The notes below the pieces were generated by a model that worked only from the letters and a program-made list of their open reading frames with translations, searched no databases and was not told the DNA's origin. Position numbers and translations under genes: made by a program. Shown here in pieces: positions 8,970 through 17,791 of a stretch of 64,000 nt of DNA (position 1 is the stretch's first letter; every line of letters starts with the position of its first letter). The stretch is from Pelagibius sp. Alg239-R121 (GTDB taxonomy: Bacteria; Pseudomonadota; Alphaproteobacteria; Kiloniellales; Kiloniellaceae): NCBI RefSeq assembly GCF_947331435.1, contig NZ_CAMZOF010000009.1:62001-126000 (forward strand). Direction: 5' to 3'.

Positions 8970-9509
8970 CTAAGGCTGCGAATGAATGACAATATCGACC
9001 CGCCGGTTACTGGCCTGACCCTCGAGATCGGGGGTGCCGTCGGGATTGGTATTGGACGCAATTGGGCGGGTTTCGCCGTAGCCAACGATTGTAATGCGAT
9101 CGGCACGAACTTGATTGAAAACGAGTTCCTGGCCAACGACTTCCGCGCGTTCGGTAGATAGCTTCAAGTTATAGCTCTCGCGGCCAACGGAATCCGTATG
9201 CCCTTCGATGGTCAATACACGGGTATCGTACTCGGCATCATTGACTATGGACGCCAGTTTTTGCAGGAGGGAGCGGGCAGCCGGGGTCAGCGAGGTGCTG
9301 TTGGGGGCGAAGGACACGCCGGCAAGCTCAACCACCAGGCCGCGCTCGTTAAGCTCTGCGGGCAGTCTTGCCGAAGTAAGCTGATTCTGAAGTAGCTCGT
9401 CGCTCGACAGTTTTATCGGCTCGGGCGCGGCAGTCTGCTCTTCTTGGGGAGCGGTTTGGCAGGCAGTGATGGCAAACGCGAACAACAAAACCAACAGTCT
9501 AGGCTTCAC
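8970..9509 (-). CDS. OmpA family lipoprotein
   Basis: A 179-residue protein with a lipoprotein signal ending in the lipobox ITAC (lipidated Cys17). It ends in an OmpA C-terminal peptidoglycan-binding domain: FAPNSTSLTPAA, IEGHTDSVGRESYNLKLSTERA, IVGYGETRPIASN and ASNRRVDI. Such proteins sit in the outer membrane and tether it to peptidoglycan through diaminopimelate. It lies upstream of the ATPase gene on the same strand, 414 bp away. A shared envelope role is possible but not shown. Confidence 0.93.
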   Translation of the reverse strand: MKPRLLVLLFAFAITACQTAPQEEQTAAPEPIKLSSDELLQNQLTSARLPAELNERGLVVELAGVSFAPNSTSLTPAARSLLQKLASIVNDAEYDTRVLTIEGHTDSVGRESYNLKLSTERAEVVGQELVFNQVRADRITIVGYGETRPIASNTNPDGTPDLEGQASNRRVDIVIHSQP

Positions 9510-9966
9510 GACTCAGTACTCCGTGCTGCGAGTCCGTCCAAGGATCATTCCCATGAATAGCCTGTTTATCTCATTTGTAAAAAAAAATATCGGTCCAGTG
9601 TGTTGGATTGGGTTCAATGGCCTTGCATAGCGGGCATTCCAGGTTGGGATTTTTAGGCGGTTGCGCCGGAGAACTGGAAGCCGCAAAAGCATGCAAGCAA
9701 ACTTTATTAAGAGGTAGGATAAAATCTGTGGCGGTGGAGAATGTGGTGCGTATCGCTTTCTTTCCGATTTAACAGGTTCCTTGCGGACAGCTTGGACAGA
9801 CAGCCGCCTCAACAGGCGTAAAAAGTAAGGGAAGGTCCAAACGGATCTCCGGTGCCCGGATCAACCGCTGACTTTTGGTGGTTGCGTATCCTTGTGTACT
9901 GGCCGAGATCCGCCTCGGGGCAACCTCTCCGGCAATCATCCCATTGCAAGATTGTTGGAGGACTTA
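9510..9966. other. intergenic region upstream of phage-type cassette
   Basis: About 455 bp between the divergent OmpA-type gene and the capsid gene. It must hold promoters for both directions. I see no portal, scaffold or terminase remnant in any frame. It contains an A-tract (about 9578-9586) and a good ribosome-binding site (GGAGG at 9957-9961) for the capsid gene. Confidence 0.45.
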
Positions 9967-10848
9967 ATGTCCGATCAAATACCGGTTTTCAATTATCAAT
10001 CCTACAGCACGGGCGTCGAGTTGCTTGCGCAACAAATGTCCAGCCAGACCCGGCAGGCGGTTCGAGAGGAGTCGATGTCCGGAAAACGGCATGCCTTCGA
10101 TCAGGTCGGCGCCGTGCGAATGAAAAAGAAGGAGGGACGGGCCACCGATATTCCACTGGTCAACACCCCCCACGCGAAACGTTGGGTCACCGCGCAGGAT
10201 TTTTACATCCGCGACTTCGTCGACGAGTTCGACAAGTTGAAAATTCTGAACGATCCGACGAACGCCTATACCCAGGCCTTTGCTGCCGCAGCATCGCGAG
10301 AGCTCGATAAGGCCGTCATCGATGCTGCCTTGGGCACAGCCTACATCGGTGAAGACGGCACCGAGTCCGTCGCGCTGCCCAACGGGCAGAAGGTTGCAGC
10401 CGGCGGCACCGGCTTTACGCTGGAAAAACTGCAGGAGGCGTCGGAGCGGCTCAAGGCGGCAAATGCCCTGATGCCCGGCGATACCTGTCACGTCTTCTGG
10501 ACTGCGCGCCAGGAACGCGAGTTCATCAACACCAATCAGGTCAGTTCGGTGGACTTCAACCGCGAACGGGTCCTGCCGGACGGCACCGTCAAGTATTTCT
10601 ACGGCTGCCATTTCCATCTGCTCGAGGACGACGCTGAGATTGGGCATCTGCTTCCGAAAAACGGCTCCGTCCGGTCCTGCGCCATGTTTCTGCGGTCAGG
10701 GGTCAACCTGGGCACTTGGAAGGCGCCTTATGGGCGGGTCGCCTGGATCGACGAGCGTGAATCCTATCAGGTGATGGCGGGCATGAGCATTGGGGCCGTG
10801 CGGATGCAGGACAGCAAAGTCATCGAAATTGCCGTAGAGGAGAGCTGA
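9967..10848 (+). CDS. phage major capsid protein
   Basis: A 293-residue protein from ATG 9967, preceded by GGAGGACTTA; an upstream in-frame start is less likely. The N-terminus (VFNYQSYSTGVELLAQQMSS), the KKKEGRATDIPL segment and the C-terminal SYQVMAGMSIGAVRMQD resemble the HK97-fold capsid proteins annotated in T7/phiKMV-like podoviruses (Phage_capsid_2 type). It would form the shell of an icosahedral head. It heads a co-directional block in T7 virion order, but no portal or scaffolding gene precedes it. The identification is from sequence pattern and strong synteny. Confidence 0.82.
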   Translation: MSDQIPVFNYQSYSTGVELLAQQMSSQTRQAVREESMSGKRHAFDQVGAVRMKKKEGRATDIPLVNTPHAKRWVTAQDFYIRDFVDEFDKLKILNDPTNAYTQAFAAAASRELDKAVIDAALGTAYIGEDGTESVALPNGQKVAAGGTGFTLEKLQEASERLKAANALMPGDTCHVFWTARQEREFINTNQVSSVDFNRERVLPDGTVKYFYGCHFHLLEDDAEIGHLLPKNGSVRSCAMFLRSGVNLGTWKAPYGRVAWIDERESYQVMAGMSIGAVRMQDSKVIEIAVEES

Positions 10849-10850
10849 AT

Positions 10851-11273
10851 ATGGCTGATTTCAATGCGACAAACGAAGCCAGAACACGGAGCGTTCCGCC
10901 GCAGCTGATCGATAGCGGGGACTATGGCGGGCGTCAGCGGGTCTTGTACGACGAGTATGTGACCACGGGGAGCGAAAGTTCCGGTGATCGGATCAGGGTC
11001 GGTACCTTGCGCAACGGGCAACGTTTTCTCGGCGGACGCCTGGTTTTCGGTGCCATGGGAACAGGACGCACGCTGAAGTTAGGCGATTCCGAGGATGACG
11101 ACCGCTATCTCGCTGCCACGTCCGTTTCGGCGGCTGGAAGCGCGACCGTCGCCGCCGCCGCGGGCTTTGGTCACAAGCCGCCAGAGGACAGGGAACTGTT
11201 TCTGACTGTTGGCGGCGGCACGCTTGCGGGGGGTCAAGCGATCAAGATCCGTGTTTCGATTGTATCCGACTGA
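10851..11273 (+). CDS. small head-associated protein, putative capsid decoration
   Basis: A 140-residue protein starting two bases after the capsid stop. It is rich in Gly, Ala and beta-strand-forming residues (VGTLRNGQRFLGGRLVFG; GGGTLAGGQAIKIRVSIVSD) and has no signal peptide or membrane segment. Directly following a capsid gene, such small proteins commonly stabilise or decorate the shell. That role is inferred from position and not from a recognised family. Confidence 0.65.
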   Translation: MADFNATNEARTRSVPPQLIDSGDYGGRQRVLYDEYVTTGSESSGDRIRVGTLRNGQRFLGGRLVFGAMGTGRTLKLGDSEDDDRYLAATSVSAAGSATVAAAAGFGHKPPEDRELFLTVGGGTLAGGQAIKIRVSIVSD

Positions 11274-11301
11274 TATCTCCAGTTTCCCTGAACCGAAACT
11301 T

Positions 11302-11330
11302 GGGGCGGCTCCGGCCGCCCCATCTATTTT
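11302..11330 (+). terminator. hairpin between capsid and tail genes
   Basis: GGGGCGG (11302-11308) pairs with CCGCCCC (11315-11321) around a six-base loop and is followed by ATCTATTTT. It is a GC-rich 7-bp stem with a weak T-rich tail. It falls in the 66-bp gap between the head genes and the tail tubular A gene, where T7 has its main terminator after gene 10. It may act as an attenuator that favours capsid expression. Confidence 0.6.
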
Positions 11331-11339
11331 GAGGTGCTC

Positions 11340-11897
11340 ATGACATCCCGTGTGGAGATTTGTAACCGTGCTCTGGATAAGCTGGGCTCGGCACCCATCG
11401 TATCTTTGCAGGACAATGTGAAGTCGGCACGTGCCTGTGCCCGAATGTTCGATGGCGTTCGAGATGCAGAGCTGAGAGAGCATTACTGGAATTTTGCGGT
11501 GGTTAGAAAGTCTCTTCCTGCGCTCGAGGAGGTGCCGGTCTATGGCTTTGCCCGGCAGTATCAGCTGCCCGGCGATTGTTTAAAGGTGATCGAGGTTTAC
11601 CCACCGGGCGACTGGAAGGTCGAAGGAAGACGGGTTCTGACCGATCTGCCTGCTCCGCTTCGGATCTCCTTTGTGCAACGCGCAGCCGATGCCAGCGAAT
11701 TCGACGCTCTTTTTGTCGAAGCGCTCGCGGCTCGCCTGGCGGTAGAGCTCTGTGAGACCTTGACTCAATCCAACACAAAAAAGCGTATGGCGTTGGACGA
11801 CTACGCGCAGGCCATTCGGCGCGCGCGGCGGATCGACGCGATCGAGGGAACGCCGGACGCATTGGAAGAGACCTCTTGGATTAAGGCGCGCTTCTGA
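11340..11897 (+). CDS. tail tubular protein A-like (T7 gp11 type)
   Basis: A 185-residue protein from ATG 11340 (GAGGTG just upstream; GTG 11334 is also in frame). The opening VEICNRALDKLGSAPIVSLQDN, the REHYWNFAV segment and YQLPGDCLKVIEV are characteristic of tail tubular protein A/gatekeeper proteins of podoviruses. In T7, gp11 forms a dodecameric ring between portal and nozzle. Its stop codon overlaps the next start (TGATG). Confidence 0.88.
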   Translation: MTSRVEICNRALDKLGSAPIVSLQDNVKSARACARMFDGVRDAELREHYWNFAVVRKSLPALEEVPVYGFARQYQLPGDCLKVIEVYPPGDWKVEGRRVLTDLPAPLRISFVQRAADASEFDALFVEALAARLAVELCETLTQSNTKKRMALDDYAQAIRRARRIDAIEGTPDALEETSWIKARF

Positions 11898-14005
11898 TGC
11901 CGAAAGCCTCACCCTCTCAAACCAACTTCACGGCGGGCGAGCTGAGCCCGCGCCTGGAAGGCCGGGTCGATCTTTCGAAGTACTTCAACGGTGCACGCAC
12001 GCTCTTGAACATGGTGCCTCAGCAGCAGGGTGGCGCGCAGCGGCGCAGCGGCTTCAGGCACGTTTCGCAGGTGAAGGATAGTGCAAAGCCGGCTGCGCTG
12101 ATGCCCTTCGAGTTTAACGTCGAACAGGCCTATGTTCTGGAGTTCGGAGATCACTACTGCCGCTTCTACCGCAACCATGGCCGGATCCTGGACAACGAAG
12201 ACGCGGTCTACGAGATAACCACTCCCTACGCACAGAACGATTTGTTCGATAGCGATGGACGCTGCCTGATCAAAACGGCGCAGTCCGCCGATGTCCTTTA
12301 CCTCTGCCATCCATCCTATCCGCCCTACACCTTACGCAGGTCAGGTCATACCAGCTGGTCGATTGAAAAAATCGCCTTCAAAGACGGGCCGTATCTAGCG
12401 ACCAACACTGCAGGTACAACGCTGAGCTCTTCCTCCGGAGCCGTTGGAGCCGGGCGTGGATTGACGGCGAGCGCCGAGCTTTTTTCCGAGACCGATGTAG
12501 GCAGGATCGTCCGCAAGAAAAACGGCGGGGGCTGGGGCTGGGGGATCATCACCGGCTTCACCAGCAAAACCCAAGTTACCTGGCAAATCATGAGCGCGGT
12601 GTCTACGGCTGCCAGCAAGGAGTGGCGCTTGGGTGTCTGGTCCGATACGACCGGGTTTCCGACTTGCGTGACCTTCTTTCAGGACCGGCTGTATTTTGCA
12701 GGGGCAAAGCTCCATCCTCAGCGTCTGGATGGTTCGGTGACCGGAGACTATGCCCATTTCGCACCCAGCAAGCTCGGTGACGGGACCGTCGAAGATACCA
12801 ATGCGGTCGCTTTCACTCTGAACGCCAACAATGTGAACGTTATCCGCTGGATGATCGACGACGATAAGGGGTTGGTCGTCGGGTCAGTCGGCGGGGAATG
12901 GCTCGTGAGTCCGTCCAGTTTGGGGGAGGCACTGACGCCTTCAAATATCCAGGCACGGCGTTCCACGACGCGCGGATCCGCCAACGTGCAACCCGTCCAG
13001 GCAGCGGACGCGATTCTCTTCGTGCAGCGGGCCGGACGAAAACTCAGGGAGCTGGCGTACGTGTTCGAAGCCGATGGCTTCCGATCGCCCGATATGACCC
13101 TGCTGGCGGAGCATATCTCCGAGGGTGGTCTTGTCGGGCTTGCCTATCAGCAGGAACCGGACAGTGTCGTCTGGGCGGTCAGAAAAGACGGCGCTTTGCT
13201 CGGCATGACCTATGAGCGCGAACAGGAGGTCGTTGCCTGGCATCGGCATGTCGTAGGCGGCTTCAGTGATCAGGATGGAACGTTCCCAGCGAAGGTCGAA
13301 TCCATCGCCGTGATTCCGGCACCCGATGGCAGCCGGGATGAACTCTGGGTGGTGGTGCAGAGATGGATCAATGGCCAGGTCAAACGCAGCGTCGAGTTTA
13401 TGGAAGCGCCGTTCGCGGCCAAAGCCCAAGGGCCATCTCAATCGTCTGACGACTACAGGAAAATTCTTCTGACGCAGCAGCGAAGCGCATTTTTCGTCGA
13501 CAGTGGTTTGACCTACAGCGGCTCTCCTGCATCGACCATCAGTGGCCTGAGCCATCTCGAAGGCGAGCGGGTGCAGGTCCTGGCCGATGGTGCCACCCAT
13601 CCGGAGCGTCAGGTCAACAACGGCACAATCGAATTGTCAGTGCCCGCATCGGTCGTCCAGGTCGGACTGGGATATCGCTCTGTCCTGGAAACCGTGCGCC
13701 TTGAGGCAGGCGCAGCTGACGGTACTGCGCAAGGGAAAACCAAAAGAATTCACCGCGCTGTGATCCGGCTGCACCAATCTCTCGGCGCTTTGTATGGCCC
13801 GAGTCCCGACCAGCTCGACCGGATCGAGTTCCGCAGTGGTTTCGATTTGATGGATGAACCGCCACCGCTGTTTGACGGCGATAAACTTGTGGACTGGCCT
13901 GGCGATTACGAAACCGAGGGGCGTATGACGGTTGCCCAGGATCAGCCTCTGCCTTTGACGGTTCTGGCGGTGTTTCCGCAAGTTCATACGCAGGATTCCC
14001 GTTGA
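11897..14005 (+). CDS. tail tubular protein B-like nozzle protein (T7 gp12 type)
   Basis: A 702-residue protein whose N-terminus (QTNFTAGELSPRLEGRVDL, YFNGARTLLNMVPQQQGGAQRRSG) is the hallmark of the podovirus nozzle/tail tubular B family. Later segments such as FFQDRLYFAG and LNANNVNVIRWM also fit. In T7, gp12 forms the hexameric tail nozzle and carries the fibre attachment. The gene is full length and uninterrupted. It is coupled by overlap to both neighbours. Confidence 0.88.
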   Translation: MPKASPSQTNFTAGELSPRLEGRVDLSKYFNGARTLLNMVPQQQGGAQRRSGFRHVSQVKDSAKPAALMPFEFNVEQAYVLEFGDHYCRFYRNHGRILDNEDAVYEITTPYAQNDLFDSDGRCLIKTAQSADVLYLCHPSYPPYTLRRSGHTSWSIEKIAFKDGPYLATNTAGTTLSSSSGAVGAGRGLTASAELFSETDVGRIVRKKNGGGWGWGIITGFTSKTQVTWQIMSAVSTAASKEWRLGVWSDTTGFPTCVTFFQDRLYFAGAKLHPQRLDGSVTGDYAHFAPSKLGDGTVEDTNAVAFTLNANNVNVIRWMIDDDKGLVVGSVGGEWLVSPSSLGEALTPSNIQARRSTTRGSANVQPVQAADAILFVQRAGRKLRELAYVFEADGFRSPDMTLLAEHISEGGLVGLAYQQEPDSVVWAVRKDGALLGMTYEREQEVVAWHRHVVGGFSDQDGTFPAKVESIAVIPAPDGSRDELWVVVQRWINGQVKRSVEFMEAPFAAKAQGPSQSSDDYRKILLTQQRSAFFVDSGLTYSGSPASTISGLSHLEGERVQVLADGATHPERQVNNGTIELSVPASVVQVGLGYRSVLETVRLEAGAADGTAQGKTKRIHRAVIRLHQSLGALYGPSPDQLDRIEFRSGFDLMDEPPPLFDGDKLVDWPGDYETEGRMTVAQDQPLPLTVLAVFPQVHTQDSR

Positions 14006-14424
14006 AGATCCTACGCTTTCAGGCCGGACATCTGGACGGGCTGATCCTTCAATCCGCACAGCAGGATATGGCGGACTACATGTCGCGGGATTACGGCGTC
14101 AGACTGGCGCAGGCGGGCGATGCATTCACCGCAATAAAAGACGGCCGCGTCCTTGGCTGTGCCGGGGTGGAGCGGGTCTGGTGCAATCGCGGGGTCGCCT
14201 GGTCGCTACTCGGCCGGATATCGGCATATGAGTTTCTGGCGGTCCACCGGTGCGTTGCTGCGTTCTTGAAGGGTCTGCCGCTGAGGCGGGTCGAGATGAC
14301 CGTCGATTCACTGCATGCACCGGGGCACAGGTGGGCAAGCCTGCTCGGATTTCAACACGAAGGTACTTTGCGCGCCTACACGCCCGATGGGCGCGACTGC
14401 GATCTATATGCGAGGATAAGTTAA
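14002..14424 (+). CDS. T7 gp13-like GNAT-fold phage protein
   Basis: A 140-residue protein starting at TTG 14002, which overlaps the preceding TGA (TTGA), so it is probably translationally coupled. The AFTAIKDGRVLGCAGVERVW strand pair and SLHAPGHRWASLLGFQHEG near the end give a GNAT-like fold, as in the gp13/DUF2833 proteins found after gp12 in T7-like phages. T7 gp13 is needed for proper virion core assembly. No acetyltransferase activity is implied. Confidence 0.75.
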   Translation: MKILRFQAGHLDGLILQSAQQDMADYMSRDYGVRLAQAGDAFTAIKDGRVLGCAGVERVWCNRGVAWSLLGRISAYEFLAVHRCVAAFLKGLPLRRVEMTVDSLHAPGHRWASLLGFQHEGTLRAYTPDGRDCDLYARIS

Positions 14425-14862
14425 ATGGCACCAGCTCTTCTAATCTCGGCGGCAGTTGGCGCACTAGGCGCCATACAGGGAGCACGCGCGAGCGCTGCCG
14501 CATCGGAATTCAATGCGAAAATCGCAGATAACAACGCGATCATCGCCGAACAGAATGCCGCTGCCGACGAGAAGCGGCAACGCCGCTCAGCAAGCCGGCA
14601 AACCGCCGGCAGCCGTGCGGCGATCGCAGCTGCCGGCGTCACGCTCGAGGGGTCTCCGCTTGAGGTTTTGGAAGACCAGGCATTGGAAGCGGAACTCGAT
14701 GCACTGAATTTAAGGTATGGCGGTAGGCTGCAGGCAACAAACTTTCGTTCCCAGGCGCAGTTGGACCGATCCGCCGCGCGAAATGCCAAAACGCAAGGTT
14801 TCATATCGGCCGGGACATCGCTTCTGAAGGGAGCGTCGAACTTTGCAGGAGCTATCAATTAG
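14425..14862 (+). CDS. internal virion protein (T7 gp14 type)
   Basis: A 145-residue protein whose ATG follows the previous TAA directly. It begins with a hydrophobic Ala/Gly helix (LLISAAVGALGAIQGARA) and continues as a long Ala-rich coiled-coil region. The SRAAIAAAGVTLEGSPLEVLEDQALEAELDALNLRYGG block is typical of gp14-like internal virion proteins of podoviruses. In T7, gp14 is ejected into the host outer membrane as part of the DNA ejectosome. The gp15 and gp16 partner genes do not follow. Confidence 0.82.
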   Translation: MAPALLISAAVGALGAIQGARASAAASEFNAKIADNNAIIAEQNAAADEKRQRRSASRQTAGSRAAIAAAGVTLEGSPLEVLEDQALEAELDALNLRYGGRLQATNFRSQAQLDRSAARNAKTQGFISAGTSLLKGASNFAGAIN

Positions 14863-14994
14863 GTAGTCCCCAGCGTCAAGGCAGCCCCCAAGCGTCGTTC
14901 ATTCGGTTCTGCAGGTATTCGCAGGTCAGGCCGAACGCGCGCTGCCGCCCGATCGATGCAATGCATTTCAATTGGCCCTCTCACTGGAGGCGAT

Positions 14995-16187
14995 ATGACA
15001 GTTACGCAACAGGCAAGCAAGGTGACCTATGCCGGCAACGGTCAACAGGTCGAGTTTTTTGTTCCCTTTGTTTTTTACCAACCGGAAGATCTCGATGTCT
15101 TGAAGATCGAGAGCGACGGCTCCGAGCTCCTGCAGGTGCTCAATGTGGATTATGCGGTTTATGGCGGCGGGCGGAATGGCGCCGTGACCATGACCGCGGC
15201 GCCTTCGAACCAAGAGCGTTTGGTGATATTGTGCGGGATCTGCCTATGGAGCAGCCGATCGATTACCGCTCAAACGATCCTTTTCCCGCCGAGACTCACG
15301 AACGTGGGCTGGACCGTCTGACACTGCTTTGTCAGCAGCTCGACGAGAGGCTTTCACGAACCTTCGCACTGTCACGGGGAAGCGCTTCCGACCCCATCCT
15401 GCCGGCTGTCTCCGCAGGATCCTTTATCGGATGGAATGCAGCGGGCAATGGACTGGAAAACAAGACCGTCACACTTCCCGAGGCGGCGATTATTGCCGGG
15501 AGCGGTGTCACCATCTCCAACAATGAACTCTCCGTCGATCTGGCGCCTAACTCCGGTTTGGAACTGAATGGCGGAGAGTTGATGATCAAGGTCGACGGCA
15601 CGACGATCCGGCGTGCTGCCGACGGGGCGCTGGAACTTGTCGAGGTGCTGTCTCCCTGGGCGACTGGCGATGTGAAAATGACCACCCGAAACCTGCCGGA
15701 TGATGGCTGGCTATTGATGAACGGGCAGGCGATTGGCAGCGCAGAGTCCAGTGCCATCCATGCCGGGGATCAGTTTCAGGAGCTTTTCATTCACTTATGG
15801 TCGGTCATGGAGAATCAGTGGGCGCCGGTGTCGGGTGACCGGGGTGCAACGGCGTTGCAGGACTGGATCGATGACAAGACGCTGACGTTGTCCGAGGCGG
15901 CTGGCCGTGCGCTGATCGGGCAGGGAAGCGGTTCGGGATTGACGGCGCGGGCATTGGGGCAAACCGGTGGAGAGGAAGCGCACACGCTGACGCTGTCGGA
16001 GATACCGAGCCATCGGCACAGCATGACGGGTAGAAGGGGAGGCTCCGCTAGCGACGGTGGCAGTCCGGCCTTTGGAGCCTACTCGACAGCGCAGCAAAAA
16101 AACAACAACACCAACTACGTCGGTGGCGACCAGGCCCATAACAATATGCCGCCGTTTCTCGCTCTCAACCTCATGATCAAAATTTAA
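14995..16187 (+). pseudogene. phage tail fibre gene with a frameshift
   Basis: From ATG 14995 the frame reads a T7-type fibre N-terminal domain (VTYAGNGQQVEFFVPFVFYQPEDLDVL). It then runs out of sense after VTMTAAPSNQERLVI and stops at 15321. Expected continuation VRDLPMEQPIDYRSNDPFPAE lies in the -1 frame from about 15231 and is open to 16187. The second part contains DERLSRTFALSRG, a shaft, and a tail-collar-like end with LSEIPSHRH and NMPPFLALNLMIKI. One base lost near 15228-15231 explains this; a sequencing error or programmed shift is possible, but no slippery heptamer is evident. The repaired product is about 397 residues. Confidence 0.8.
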
Positions 16188-16198
16188 CGGAGGCGTCG

Positions 16199-16843
16199 AT
16201 GCTGCTCACTATTCATGACGGCCGGGTCGATGTCGAAGGTCTGAAACTGACGGTTCCGGAATTGGCTTTACTGCGCCCGGAAGTGACTTTGCCGGTGGAC
16301 TTCGTGACCATCCGATACGATGGCCAGATGCACTTGCGAAGCGATGGGAGTAACCAATCCAGCGGCGACGTTCCCTGGGACCTCGGAGATGGATTGCTGG
16401 CGGATTTGCCGGCTTTGACGAGCGAACTTGAAGCGTTGCGCGCGCCTGCTGTTACTCTGGAGAGCGCGAAGGCCGACAAGCGTGTGGCCATCAACCTTCT
16501 GCGCGATGAGAAAATTTTCGATGGCCTCAGTTATCTTTTCCCGGATGGTCTCACAGGCATGGTCGACACACGCGAACAGCCGGATTTCGATAATCTGCAG
16601 GCGCTTACCACATTGGCGCAGGTGCTTGACGCGGCCGGGGAAACGGGCGCCGTGATCACTTTCGTCGATGCGGAAGATCAGGCCCATAGCCTGACGCCGA
16701 ACCAGATGATCGCGTTGGGCGTTGCCGTCACGCAACGGGTTGCGACCATCTATGCCGCGTCCTGGCCGAAGAAGGCGAGTGTTATGGCAGCCGCAACGAT
16801 TGCCGAAGTGAACGCTGTCGATATCTCAACTGGATGGCCTTAG
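16199..16843 (+). CDS. DUF4376-type phage tail-associated protein
   Basis: A 214-residue protein with a good ribosome-binding site (GGAGG, ATG 16199), directly after the fibre gene. The C-terminal half (KRVAINLLRDEKIFDGLSYLF through NQMIALGVAVTQRVATIYAASW) matches the DUF4376 pattern seen in fibre-tip or fibre-assembly genes of phages. The N-terminal half is unassigned. A chaperone or accessory fibre role is inferred from position. Confidence 0.7.
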   Translation: MLLTIHDGRVDVEGLKLTVPELALLRPEVTLPVDFVTIRYDGQMHLRSDGSNQSSGDVPWDLGDGLLADLPALTSELEALRAPAVTLESAKADKRVAINLLRDEKIFDGLSYLFPDGLTGMVDTREQPDFDNLQALTTLAQVLDAAGETGAVITFVDAEDQAHSLTPNQMIALGVAVTQRVATIYAASWPKKASVMAAATIAEVNAVDISTGWP

Positions 16844-16892
16844 CGCCAAAGCCAGCAGTTTAGAGGAACCTTGATGACCTAGGAGGAATCTT

Positions 16893-17264
16893 ATGAAAGC
16901 GTTCAAGCTTGCCGCCGCTATGGCGGCTTTTTTTATGTCCGCAGTTTTGTCGTTCGATGCTCTTGCCGCTCGCGCCACGTCTCAGGTCTGTCGTCCTGCA
17001 GAGCATTTTGTTGCCGGTCTGTCGGCCGCAGAGAAAGTTTCTGCCCATCTTCAGGGCGATCAGGCCGCGCGCTTCATGGAGGTTTATAACGCTGTACCGC
17101 CGAAGACCCGGCTTCATGCTGACGAGGTGCTCGTTCTGTCGAAGGATGGGGTTGCAAACGTAGCAGTGCTGCGTTTCCTCGATGGCTGTTTTCAAGATTA
17201 TGGCGTGCATCCGCGGAATCTTGCGGCATGGCTGCTCCGGAATTCGGTCGGTCAATCTCTATGA
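16893..17264 (+). CDS. small exported protein of unknown function
   Basis: A 123-residue protein with an AGGAGG ribosome-binding site and a clear Sec signal peptide (MKAFKLAAAMAAFFMSAVLS, cleavage likely after DALA). The mature part has two cysteines and no family I recognise. It lies where T7-like phages carry lysis genes, but no endolysin catalytic motif is visible. Its stop codon overlaps the next start (ATGA). Confidence 0.65.
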   Translation: MKAFKLAAAMAAFFMSAVLSFDALAARATSQVCRPAEHFVAGLSAAEKVSAHLQGDQAARFMEVYNAVPPKTRLHADEVLVLSKDGVANVAVLRFLDGCFQDYGVHPRNLAAWLLRNSVGQSL

Positions 17265-17515
17265 ACCACGACGATGCGCGGGCGATCGCAGCAGCGGCGG
17301 CACGCGAGGCCGTCGAGAGGACCTTCGTAAAGATGGGGCTCGATACGAGAGACCCACGCGAGGCCCAGGCCGACATGGCCTATTTACGATCACAGCGTAG
17401 AGCCTCGGAGCGCGTCGGCATGGCTCTCAGAATTGCCATTTATACCACGGCAATCACGGGGCTCTTGAGCATGCTTTGGATCGGATTCAAACAGGCCTTT
17501 GCGCAGGGGTCCTAA
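17261..17515 (+). CDS. small phage-type membrane protein
   Basis: An 84-residue protein from ATG 17261, overlapping the preceding TGA. An Ala-rich N-terminal helix (ARAIAAAAAREAVERTFVKMG) precedes one membrane segment at about residues 57-78. Proteins of this plan occur in alphaproteobacterial prophages near lysis genes. A holin or spanin-like part is possible but unproven. Confidence 0.65.
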   Translation: MNHDDARAIAAAAAREAVERTFVKMGLDTRDPREAQADMAYLRSQRRASERVGMALRIAIYTTAITGLLSMLWIGFKQAFAQGS

Positions 17516-17629
17516 AATCTGGTCGGTGGAGGGGCTCCTCGTCCTTGGTTGTTTCAAGCAAGCTCGATCGCACTCGTTTCCTCCGCTTCGGCGTTTTCGA
17601 CACACCTGAAATTTTGAAGAAAGGAAAAG

Positions 17630-17785
17630 ATGTTTACCAAGTACGACAAAGCTGCCGCGGCGGCCATTGCAAGTGCTGTTACAGGTGTGATCAGCGCGGT
17701 TACGCTTCTGGATCCGGAAGTGGTCGCCGCCCTTGGAGTGATCCTGAACAGTTTCGCTGTATTTCTCGTGCCCAATGTGGAGTAA
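17630..17785 (+). CDS. 51-residue holin-like membrane protein
   Basis: ATG 17630 with AAAGGA upstream gives 51 residues ending at TAA 17783-17785. The sequence starts MFTKYDKAAAAAIASAVTGV and has two hydrophobic stretches around an LLDPEVVAALG turn, ending VFLVPNVE. This two-helix pattern is seen in small phage holin-like proteins that follow tail genes in alphaproteobacterial phages. Six bases separate it from the next gene. Confidence 0.65.
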   Translation: MFTKYDKAAAAAIASAVTGVISAVTLLDPEVVAALGVILNSFAVFLVPNVE

Positions 17786-17791
17786 ACCCAA

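Noticed and set aside
14868-14990. Minus-strand peptide-like frame in the gap before the fibre gene
   Set aside because: A stretch ending in EYLQNRMNDAWGLP reads well but has no start, no ribosome-binding site and no recognisable family; too short to support.
15226-15233. Programmed -1 frameshift in the fibre gene
   Set aside because: The sequence at the junction is not a slippery X-XXY-YYZ heptamer and no clear downstream structure was recognised; a deletion or sequencing error is simpler.
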